DNA of 19,326 bases, from NCBI GenBank assembly GCA_016875645.1, contig VGPE01000024.1:1-19326 (forward strand), written 5' to 3'. The notes below the pieces were generated by a model. It made no database searches. It was given only the letters and a program-made list of their open reading frames with translations, and was not told where the DNA came from. Source of the stretch: Chloroflexota bacterium (GTDB taxonomy: Bacteria; Chloroflexota; Limnocylindria; Limnocylindrales; CSP1-4). Shown here one piece after another: positions 6,931 to 13,591 of this stretch; the stretch's first letter is position 1; each line of letters begins with the position of its first letter. The translations under genes were made by a program, and so were the position numbers.

Positions 6931-7580
6931 CCTTCGACGTCGACTACGCAATCCGCATCCTGCCGACGCTGCTCAACGCCACGGTCGTCACGTTTCAGGC
7001 CACCATATGGGGCATGACCTTCGCGGTCGTTGGAGGCCTGGTCCTGGCGATCCTGCGCATGTCGCGGTTCCGGCCGGTGTCGGCCACGGCCGGCTTCTAC
7101 ATCGAGTTCATCCGCAGTACACCCCTTCTGACGCAGCTGTTCTTCCTGTTCTACATCCTGCCGCTGTACGGTCTGGCGTTGAGCGCCTTCGTGACCGGGG
7201 TCCTGGCCCTGGGACTGCACTATTCGAGCTACACCGCAGAGGTGTACCGGGCCGGAATCACCGGCGTGCCGCGCGGCCAGTGGGAGGCCGCCACAACGCT
7301 CAACCTCGGTCCGCTACAGACGTGGCGGTTGATCATCCTGCCGCAGGCGATCCCGCCGGTCATCCCGGCCCTCGGGAACTACCTGGTCTCGATGTTCAAG
7401 GACACGCCTCTGCTGGCGACCATCACGGTGCTGGAACTTCTGGGAACCGCGCTGACGGAGGCCGGCCTCTCGTTCCGGTATCTGGAGCCGATCACGATCG
7501 TGGGCGCTATCTTTCTTGCGCTCAGCCTGCCCTCGGCACTGTTGGTGCGTGGGCTCGAGCGCAGGTTTGCCACGCGGTGA
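6927..7580 (+). CDS. ehuD: EhuD-like amino acid ABC transporter permease
   Basis: This 217-aa second permease subunit belongs to the same family. Its start is the ATG in the ATGA that overlaps the previous stop; a longer frame from 6867 would run far into the upstream gene and is rejected. Hydrophobic segments are near 17-42, 66-80, 84-100, 135-170 and 188-206. The EAA loop is GQWEAATTLNL through WRLIILPQAIPP (117-144). The combination IEFIRSTPLLTQLFFLFYILP, GLHYSSYTAEVYRAGI, PPVIPALGNYLVSMFKDTPL is very EhuD-like from memory. It probably pairs with the preceding permease. The stop overlaps a GTG start of the ATPase gene, giving unbroken translational coupling. Confidence 0.89.
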   Translation: MTFDVDYAIRILPTLLNATVVTFQATIWGMTFAVVGGLVLAILRMSRFRPVSATAGFYIEFIRSTPLLTQLFFLFYILPLYGLALSAFVTGVLALGLHYSSYTAEVYRAGITGVPRGQWEAATTLNLGPLQTWRLIILPQAIPPVIPALGNYLVSMFKDTPLLATITVLELLGTALTEAGLSFRYLEPITIVGAIFLALSLPSALLVRGLERRFATR

Positions 7581-8422
7581 CCGGGGCCCGCAGCAGCACG
7601 CCAGGGGGCGTGCCCGTCCCGATCGACATGGCGCCGACCACCGCGGCGGCCGGCGTCACCGCCGTCCGTTTCCGCAGCGTCCACAAGTCGTTCGGGGCCG
7701 TCCGCGTCCTGCGCGGCATCGACCTGGAGGTGCCCACCGGTCAGCGGCTCGCGATCATCGGCCCGTCGGGCTCCGGGAAGACAACGATCCTGCGCCTGGC
7801 GATGACGCTGGAACGGCCTGATTCCGGGACGATCGAGATCGAGGGTGAGTTGCTTGGCCAGAAGCGGGTCGGCGACCGGCTGGTCCCCGACGACGAGCGG
7901 CACCTGCGCCAGGTCCGGGGCAAGATCGGCATGGTGTTCCAGCACTTCAATCTGTTTCCCCACATGACGGCGCTCCAGAATGTGATGCTGGGACCGGTCA
8001 ACGCGCTGGGCCTCACTCGGGCGGAGGCCCGGACCCGCGGACTCGAACTCCTGCACGTGGTGGGGCTCGAAGACAAGGCGGACGTCCACCCCCGCAAGCT
8101 CTCGGGCGGGCAGCAGCAGCGCGTCGCGATCGCGCGGGCGCTTGCGATGCGCCCGCGGATCATGCTGTTCGACGAGGTGACCTCGGCCCTCGACCCCGAA
8201 TTGGTCGGAGAAGTCCTGACCGTCATCCGCAACCTCGCCCACGAGACAGCGATGACGATGCTCATCGTGACCCACGAGATGAAGTTCGCAGCCGACATCA
8301 GCGACCGGGTGATCTTTATGGACGAAGGGGTCATCGTGGAGGACGCGCCGTCGTCGGTGCTGTTCACCAATCCAGCCCACGAGCGGACGCGGGCGTTCCT
8401 GCGCGCCGTCCTCGAACGCTGA
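7577..8422 (+). CDS. ehuA: EhuA-like ABC transporter ATP-binding protein
   Basis: This is the ATPase subunit of the importer. I start it at a GTG in the GTGA that overlaps the permease stop (281 aa). ATG 7628 (264 aa) is an equally workable start, because the conserved domain begins only at VRFRSVHKSFG. Motifs, numbered from the GTG: Walker A GPSGSGKTT 62-70, Q-loop Gln122, signature LSGGQQQR 175-182, Walker B IMLFDEVTSALDPE with Asp199-Glu200, and switch His233. The DEVTSALD variant, with Val in place of the common Pro, is a feature I associate with EhuA. It closes the transport block; one base separates its stop from the next gene, which encodes a putative metabolic enzyme rather than a transport subunit. 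Confidence 0.9.
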   Translation: MTGARSSTPGGVPVPIDMAPTTAAAGVTAVRFRSVHKSFGAVRVLRGIDLEVPTGQRLAIIGPSGSGKTTILRLAMTLERPDSGTIEIEGELLGQKRVGDRLVPDDERHLRQVRGKIGMVFQHFNLFPHMTALQNVMLGPVNALGLTRAEARTRGLELLHVVGLEDKADVHPRKLSGGQQQRVAIARALAMRPRIMLFDEVTSALDPELVGEVLTVIRNLAHETAMTMLIVTHEMKFAADISDRVIFMDEGVIVEDAPSSVLFTNPAHERTRAFLRAVLER

Positions 8423-8423
8423 G

Positions 8424-9167
8424 ATGACCGGCGACCTGGCGCGTATCGCGCTGCTGGTGCCGTTCGACACCTCGAACGACCGGGAGCTCTGGCGCTGGTG
8501 CCCCGACGACGCCACGCTCCACATCACCCGGACGGCGTACCACGACGGCGTGCTCGGTGTCGCCCTCGCCGAGGCCACGGCCGACCTTGACGACGTGCGA
8601 TTCGCGACCCGCAGCGTCATCACGGCCGAGCCGGACGTGGTGACCTACGCCTGCACGTCGGGCTCGTTCGTGTTGGGCCTGGCCGGTGAGCGGGCCCTCC
8701 ATGCCGCGATGCGCGAAGCGGGCGCCGCCGTCACGACCACGACCAGCGGGTCGATGCTGGATGCGTTCGCCCTCCTTGGCCTGCGCCGGCTGGCGCTCGC
8801 GACGCCCTACCCGGCGGAGATCGGGGAGCGCCTGGTGGCCTTCGTCGAGGAGGCCGGCTACGAGGCAGCGTCGCTGGAGAACCTGGGACTGCCGCACGGC
8901 GCAGCGATCCAGGCAACCACGGACGACGAGATCATCGACCTCCTGCGCGCGGCGGACCGTCCCGACGCCGATGGAATTTTCCTCTCATGCACCGGTCTCG
9001 GGACACTGGACCTCGTGGCGCGGGCGGAAGCGCGCCTTGGCAAGCCGGTGCTGACGGCGATCCAGGTGACGATGTGGGGCGCCTTCCGTGCCGCCGGCGC
9101 GCCGCTGCGCCTGGTCGGCCAGTCGCTCACGGCGGCCAGCCCAGCCGCCCTCACCAGGAGGACGTGA
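8424..9167 (+). CDS. EutA-like / maleate isomerase-like Asp/Glu racemase-superfamily protein (copy 2)
   Basis: This 247-aa protein is paralogous to the gene at 1887 on the other strand. The two catalytic-type cysteines are Cys77 (YACTSGSF) and Cys189 (FLSCTG). RIALLVPFDT, HITRT and QVTMWGAFRAAG are further shared blocks. Its place directly after an EhuBCDA-like importer and before an EutD-like hydrolase matches the position of eutA in Sinorhizobium-type ehuABCD-eutABCDE operons, where its biochemical role is not well defined. It overlaps the next start by one base (TGATG). It could racemise, isomerise or decarboxylate the imported compound or a breakdown product. The two copies may have split substrates or stereoisomers between them. 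Confidence 0.88.
   Translation: MTGDLARIALLVPFDTSNDRELWRWCPDDATLHITRTAYHDGVLGVALAEATADLDDVRFATRSVITAEPDVVTYACTSGSFVLGLAGERALHAAMREAGAAVTTTTSGSMLDAFALLGLRRLALATPYPAEIGERLVAFVEEAGYEAASLENLGLPHGAAIQATTDDEIIDLLRAADRPDADGIFLSCTGLGTLDLVARAEARLGKPVLTAIQVTMWGAFRAAGAPLRLVGQSLTAASPAALTRRT
9156..9161 (+). promoter_or_regulatory. Ribosome binding site fixing the first M24 start
   Basis: AGGAGG lies 5 nt before the ATG at 9167. It selects this start over the longer open frame that begins at 8987 inside the previous gene. Confidence 0.75.
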
Positions 9168-10360
9168 TGGCCATCCCGCGCGAGCTCGCGTTCGAGGTCT
9201 CGGAGTACCGGTCCCGCCTGGCGGCCGTGCGCCGCCAGATGGAGTCGCGCAACCTCGACGCGCTGGTCCTGTTCGGGCCCCAGAACCTGTGCTACGTCTC
9301 GGGCCTGGACAACGACAACCTGTCCGACATCCAGGCGGTGATCGTCCCCCGCGACCGGGACCCGGTCCTGGTCCTGTTCTGGTTCGAGGCCGGGCGCGCC
9401 GAGAACACGTGCTGGCTCGATGACGTCGTGCTCTACCGGGCGAACGAGGACCCGCTGGGCGTGGTGGCCGGCGTCCTGCGCCGGCTCGGCCTTGCCAACG
9501 GCCGGCTGGGTGTCGAGCGACCCATGCTCGGGCTCAACGCGAACCAGTTCGGGGCGCTGGTGGCGCACCTGCCCGACGCGACCATCGAGGATTCCTTCCC
9601 CTGCGTCGAGATCCCGCGCCGCGTGAAGTCGGCGGCGGAGATCGGGTACATGCGCCGCGCGGCGGCGCTGACGGACCGGGCGGTCGATGTCGCGTGCGCC
9701 GCCGTCCACGTGGGCGTGTCCGATGGCGAGCTGGCGGCAGCGATCACGAGTGTGATCTACGGTGAGGGCGGCGAGGCCACCTGTCTCGGGCCAATCGTGG
9801 CGTCGGGCTTCCGCGCCGGCGCACCGCACTCGTCGTTCGCCGGGCGGCGAGTCCAGGCCGGCGATGCCGTGTTCCTGGAGTTCACGGCCCAGGTGCGCCG
9901 CTACACCGCGCCGATCATGCGCACGGTCTGGATGGGTCGCCCCAACGCCGAGATCGAGCGGCTCGCGGACGTCGGCGAGGAGACCGTCGCGACCATCGTG
10001 CGCACGGCCCGGCCGGGCATCCCGGCGGGGGATGTGGCGCGTGCGGCGGCAGCGGTCGTGGCACCGATCCGCGACACGGTCATGTTCCACGACTCGTACG
10101 GCTACCCGATCGGCCTGGGCTTCCCGCCCACCTGGTCAGAGGCGCTGGGGTTCTACCTGTGGGCCTCGAACGACCAGCCGCTCGAAGCGGGCATGACGTT
10201 CCACCTGCCGATCTCGTTCCGGCGCTTCGGCGAATGGGGCGTGAACCAGAGCCACTCCCTGCTGATCACGCCCACCGGGGCCGAGACGCTCACGACGTCC
10301 ACCGCGCGGCTGCTGGTGCTCGACGACTCGCCGACCTCTGCCGGGGCCGGAGCGGGCTGA
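9167..10360 (+). CDS. EutD/DoeA-like M24-family hydrolase (creatinase fold, metal ligands absent), copy 1
   Basis: This 397-aa pita-bread-fold protein has an N-terminal creatinase-type domain (about 10-150) and a C-terminal M24 domain (about 155-380). The five metal ligands of M24 peptidases are not kept: the two Asp positions are Glu238 (FLEFT) and Pro249 (TAPIMRT), the GHG His is Tyr313 (YGYPIG), and the region of the last Glu reads GVNQSHSLL with His363. Ectoine hydrolase DoeA/EutD has the same Glu and Pro substitutions and the same GYPIGL..PP block, from memory. This therefore looks like a metal-independent C-N hydrolase rather than a peptidase. His221 (GAPHSSF), His308 and His346 are candidate catalytic residues. 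A ring-opening or amide-cleaving reaction on the imported solute is inferred. The gene is coupled to its neighbours on both sides. Confidence 0.86.
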   Translation: MAIPRELAFEVSEYRSRLAAVRRQMESRNLDALVLFGPQNLCYVSGLDNDNLSDIQAVIVPRDRDPVLVLFWFEAGRAENTCWLDDVVLYRANEDPLGVVAGVLRRLGLANGRLGVERPMLGLNANQFGALVAHLPDATIEDSFPCVEIPRRVKSAAEIGYMRRAAALTDRAVDVACAAVHVGVSDGELAAAITSVIYGEGGEATCLGPIVASGFRAGAPHSSFAGRRVQAGDAVFLEFTAQVRRYTAPIMRTVWMGRPNAEIERLADVGEETVATIVRTARPGIPAGDVARAAAAVVAPIRDTVMFHDSYGYPIGLGFPPTWSEALGFYLWASNDQPLEAGMTFHLPISFRRFGEWGVNQSHSLLITPTGAETLTTSTARLLVLDDSPTSAGAGAG

Positions 10361-10364
10361 TCCC

Positions 10365-12023
10365 GTGCGCCCGCCGTCCGTCCTCGCGCTCGCCCTCGTG
10401 GTGGCGGCATGCGGGGTCGTCTCGGCGGACACGCGCCTGGCGGACCCCCCGCTCCCGCTCGCCGGCACGCGATGTGTGAACGTCGCGGCCCGGGTCGGAT
10501 TGGACTTCCGCGGCGACTACGGCACCGTGTTCGACGGCGACCCGATCGAGGTCGCCATGCAGCGCAACCTGGGCAACGGGGCCGCCGTGGGGGATTACGA
10601 CGGTGACGGCGATCTCGACGTGTACCTGCTCGGGCAGGGAGGCCATCCGTCGCGTCTCTTCCGCAACGAACTGAACGGCGGCGCGCCGAGCGCGGCGAGA
10701 TTCACCGACGTCACCGAGGCGGCCGGCCTGGGCTCCAACCGCGGCATGAGCCGGGCCGCGCTGTTCGCCGACCTCGACGGTGATGGTCGCCTGGACCTGG
10801 TGGTGGCCAACGACTACGTGGCGGGGAAACCTGGTGTCCCGTCGGCCGTCTACCGGAATGCAGGTGGCGGCCGCTTCGAGGACGTCACGGCGGGCTCGGG
10901 TTTCGCCCCCGAGGGCTACATCGTGGGCGGGCTGGCCCTGGTTGACGAGGCCGGGCGCGGCCTGCCGTCGATCTACGTCAGCTACTGGACATCGGACCTG
11001 GGCGGTGACCCTTCGCAGCCGAGCCGGGCCGCCAGCCGGTATCCGGGCCACAACCGGTTCTACCGCAACCTGGGTGGCTTCCGGTTCGAGGAGGACCGCC
11101 GGGCGGCCGGGATCGGCGAGTTGCGCAACGACAGCTTCCAGGCCATCTTCACCGACTTCGACGGCGACCGCCGGCCGGACCTCTACCTGGCGGTGGACCA
11201 CCGGCCTGACCGCTACTTCCGCAATGTCGACGGGGTCTTCGTCCACGCGTCGCGCGAGGCCGGAGTGGGAAACGTCGGCAACGACATGGGCATCGCCGCG
11301 GGCGACATCGACGCAGACGGGCGCATCGATCTCTACGTCACCAACATTCGCGACCGCGACGAGAATTTCGGGACGCGTCCCCCCGGCAATACGCTCCTGA
11401 TGGGCGACGGCGCACCCGGCGCGATGCACGTCACCAACCGGGCCTGGGAGCAACGCGTCCACGAGGGTGGCTGGGGCTGGGGCGCGGCGTTCGTTGACCT
11501 GGACCTTGATGGCGTTCTCGACATCTATACAGTCCAGGGCTTCGACGAGTTCGTGGCCGACCTCAGCCCCACCCTCCGCGACCACACCGCTCGCCTCTTC
11601 CGTGGGGACGGCGCCGGCGGCTTCACGCCCGACCCCGACTCCGGCTGCGAGGTGCCGGGCGACCAGCGGGCCCTGATCCCGTTCGACTACGACCGCGACG
11701 GCGACCCGGACCTCCTGATCACCCAGGTCGGCCTGCCGACGCTGTTGCTCGAAAACCGGACGGCAGGGCAGCATTGGCTGACCGTCGTCCTGGACCCCAC
11801 CGCGACTGCGGCCTCCGGGTCCTGGGTCACGGTCCGCACGGGTGGACGTGTCCAGCGGCACCTTGTGCTGGCGTCGTCGTCCTACCTGTCGGGCATGCCG
11901 CTGGAGGCGTACGTCGGACTCGGCGACGCGGCCGTCGTCGACGAGATGACCGTGGAGTGGCCGGACGGCCGCCGCGTCGTCCTGCGCGACGTGCCCGCGG
12001 ATCAGATCCTCCGCCTACGCTGA
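10365..12023 (+). CDS. CRTAC1-like FG-GAP/VCBS repeat lipoprotein with ASPIC/UnbV domain
   Basis: This 552-aa exported protein begins at a GTG 4 nt after the hydrolase stop. A short hydrophobic signal ends in VAAC, making Cys16 a likely lipidation site. Six Ca2+-binding DxDxDGxxD-type loops mark a beta-propeller: residues 77-85 (DYDGDGDLD), 136-144, 264-272, 314-322, 378-386 and 441-449. The C-terminal 80 residues (WLTVVLD, YLSGMPLEAYVGLGD, VDEMTVEWPDGR) match the ASPIC/UnbV domain. The protein probably sits on the outer face of the membrane and binds a ligand, polymer or partner protein. A role in this uptake operon is not predicted by the family; it is either a surface accessory of the importer or a chance read-through member. 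Its last 22 nt overlap the convergent P450 gene. Confidence 0.88.
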   Translation: MRPPSVLALALVVAACGVVSADTRLADPPLPLAGTRCVNVAARVGLDFRGDYGTVFDGDPIEVAMQRNLGNGAAVGDYDGDGDLDVYLLGQGGHPSRLFRNELNGGAPSAARFTDVTEAAGLGSNRGMSRAALFADLDGDGRLDLVVANDYVAGKPGVPSAVYRNAGGGRFEDVTAGSGFAPEGYIVGGLALVDEAGRGLPSIYVSYWTSDLGGDPSQPSRAASRYPGHNRFYRNLGGFRFEEDRRAAGIGELRNDSFQAIFTDFDGDRRPDLYLAVDHRPDRYFRNVDGVFVHASREAGVGNVGNDMGIAAGDIDADGRIDLYVTNIRDRDENFGTRPPGNTLLMGDGAPGAMHVTNRAWEQRVHEGGWGWGAAFVDLDLDGVLDIYTVQGFDEFVADLSPTLRDHTARLFRGDGAGGFTPDPDSGCEVPGDQRALIPFDYDRDGDPDLLITQVGLPTLLLENRTAGQHWLTVVLDPTATAASGSWVTVRTGGRVQRHLVLASSSYLSGMPLEAYVGLGDAAVVDEMTVEWPDGRRVVLRDVPADQILRLR

Positions 12024-13288
12024 CCGAGGTCCACCGCGAGCGTCCGCGGGCCGCGGATGTGGATGCTGGGGTACCAGTCGACCTTGGCCGCGACGAGCGT
12101 CGGGTCCGGATGGCGGCGATAGAGCTCGGCCAGCGCGATCGACGCCTCCAGGCGCGCGAGCGGCGCCCCGATGCACAGGTGGATGCCGTAGCCGAAGGCC
12201 AGGTGGCGATTGGGAGACCGGCGCGAGTCGAACCGATTCGGATGGGGGAACGCGGCCGGGTCCCGGTTCGCGGCGCCCAGCATGAGGAACACGAGTTCAC
12301 CGTTCCGGAGCCGGTGCCCGTGGAGGTCGACGTCCTCCGTCACTCGCCGCCAGCCACGCTGGATGGAGCTTTCGAACCGGAGCACCTCCTCGACCGCCCC
12401 GGGCCAGAGTGCGGAATCGGCGAGCAGCGCGGCCCGGGCGGCCGGCTCGCGCGACAGGACGACCACCGCGTTGGCGATCAGGTCCTTCGTGGTGTGATGG
12501 CCCGCGATCATCAGCTCCGCGGCGATCAGCGGTGCGTCCTCCGCCGCGATGGAGCCTGCGTCCGCCGCGGCGGCGATCTGGCTCAGCAGGTCGTCGCGAG
12601 GGGCGCGCGAGCGGGACGCCAGCAGGTCCCCGAACCGGTCCGCCAGCGCTTCGAATGCGGCCGCGGCGCGGCGCGCTCGTTCTGCATCAACGGAACCCAG
12701 CGCCAGGAACGCCAGCACCGCCTCCGCCCACGCCTCGAACCCGTCGCGCTCGTCGTCGGCCGCACCCAGCAGCTCGCAGACCATCGCGACCGGGAGGGGC
12801 AGAGCAAGATCTCGCACCACGTCGAGCGTGCCCCGCGCGTCCGCCCGGTCCAGCAACTCTGCCACCAGCGCCTCCACGCGCGGGCGAAGCGTTGCGATCA
12901 CCGGCGGGCCGAACGCGTCGCGAAGGATCCGTCGCAGGCCCGTGTGGGCCGGCGGGTCGACGTTGAACGCGCCGCGACCGAAGCGGGCGATCGGCCCCAG
13001 CAGCGCGGCCTCGTCCGGTGGCAGGAGCTCCAGCAGCGCGTTGAACCGTCCCGACGACGAGAATCGAACCGGGTCGCGCAGGATCGCCGCGACGTCCTCG
13101 TACCGGCTGACGACCCAGACACCCCAGTGGTCGCTCCAATGGACCGGCGCCTCGTCGCGAAGCCGGACGTAGACCGGGTACGGGTCCGCGATGAACCCGG
13201 GAGAGGCAGGCGCGGCATCGATCGACCCCCCGGTACCGCGGGAGGCTGGTCGATCGCGATCCGCAGGGACCCGGCTCAACGGCTGCAT
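12002..13288 (-). CDS. Cytochrome P450
   Basis: This 428-aa soluble bacterial-type P450 has its haem-binding loop FGYGIHLCIG with Cys372 as the thiolate ligand. The I-helix oxygen-activation motif is AGHHTT (262-267). The K-helix ExxR is Glu301-Arg304 (EEVLRFES). The N-terminal DPYPVYVRLRDEAPVHW and the DPPAHTGLRR block (111-120) are typical of CYP families of actinobacteria and Chloroflexota. Length is normal and there is no membrane anchor. No ferredoxin or reductase gene lies next to it, so electron donors must come from elsewhere. It is a single-gene unit, divergent from the second hydrolase operon and overlapping the CRTAC1-like gene tail to tail. It might hydroxylate a substrate for the adjoining pathway, but the sequence does not name one. 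Confidence 0.93.
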   Translation of the reverse strand: MQPLSRVPADRDRPASRGTGGSIDAAPASPGFIADPYPVYVRLRDEAPVHWSDHWGVWVVSRYEDVAAILRDPVRFSSSGRFNALLELLPPDEAALLGPIARFGRGAFNVDPPAHTGLRRILRDAFGPPVIATLRPRVEALVAELLDRADARGTLDVVRDLALPLPVAMVCELLGAADDERDGFEAWAEAVLAFLALGSVDAERARRAAAAFEALADRFGDLLASRSRAPRDDLLSQIAAAADAGSIAAEDAPLIAAELMIAGHHTTKDLIANAVVVLSREPAARAALLADSALWPGAVEEVLRFESSIQRGWRRVTEDVDLHGHRLRNGELVFLMLGAANRDPAAFPHPNRFDSRRSPNRHLAFGYGIHLCIGAPLARLEASIALAELYRRHPDPTLVAAKVDWYPSIHIRGPRTLAVDLGQRRRRI

Positions 13289-13578
13289 CCCCTGTGCGGT
13301 GGGTCGAGGCCATCAGCGTATCCGTTCGGCCGCCTGCGTCAGGCCTGACCGCCACGGACGACCGGTCATGCCGCCGATGACCGCCGGCCGGTCGCCGAAC
13401 GTGACGCCTGACATCTCCGGGCGACTGGGTCATCGGGAGAGCTCACCGGTGACCCATCGGGCGACTGAGTCGTCCGTGGAGCGCCCGGGTGACGTGACTC
13501 CACCCAGCCTGCGGGCGACCGGATCGGCCACAATCGCAGATCGGCACCGCAGCGCCGGCCGGCGACCGGCAGGCAACC
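13289..13578. promoter_or_regulatory. Divergent intergenic region with repeat elements
   Basis: About 300 nt lie between the start of the P450 gene (minus) and the second M24 gene (plus). No protein-coding frame here is convincing. The region must carry two promoters and contains the paired repeats described at 13421-13471. An 11-nt GC-rich inverted pair (GCCGGTCGCCG near 13386, CGGCGACCGGC near 13560) is also present, but such strings are common in sequence this rich in GC. Confidence 0.45.
13421..13471. repeat. Paired direct and inverted repeats, possible operator
   Basis: GCGACTGGGTC (13421-13431) recurs as GCGACTGAGTC (13461-13471), exactly 40 nt apart. Between and overlapping them, TGGGTCATCGG (13426-13436) and CCGGTGACCCA (13446-13456) form an 11-nt inverted repeat with one mismatch and a 9-nt spacer. 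The spacing of about four helical turns and the position between divergent genes suit a regulator binding region. No regulator gene is present to link it to. Confidence 0.45.
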
Positions 13579-13585
13579 AGGAGGG
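13579..13585 (+). promoter_or_regulatory. Ribosome binding site deciding a GTG start
   Basis: AGGAGGG lies 6 nt before the GTG at 13592 and supports this start for the second M24 gene. Confidence 0.75.
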
Positions 13586-13591
13586 ACCAGG

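Noticed and set aside
7379..8623. 414-codon minus-strand open frame
   Set aside because: It is antisense to the EhuA-like ATPase with all its motifs and shows no recognisable domain.
9167..10360. Xaa-Pro aminopeptidase or prolidase
   Set aside because: The five M24 metal ligands are not preserved, and the substitutions match the metal-free ectoine hydrolase/creatinase type instead.
10290..11861. 523-codon minus-strand open frame
   Set aside because: It is antisense to the CRTAC1-like gene, whose repeated DxDxDG loops are plainly coding. The minus frame is low in motifs and typical of GC-rich shadow frames.
11774..13348. 524-codon plus-strand open frame
   Set aside because: It covers the P450 in antisense, and the P450 haem, I-helix and ExxR motifs show which strand codes.
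13289..13591. CRISPR or mobile-element remnant in the repeat-bearing gap
   Set aside because: Only two short imperfect direct repeats and one inverted pair are present, with no spacer array, terminal repeats of transposon type or transposase.
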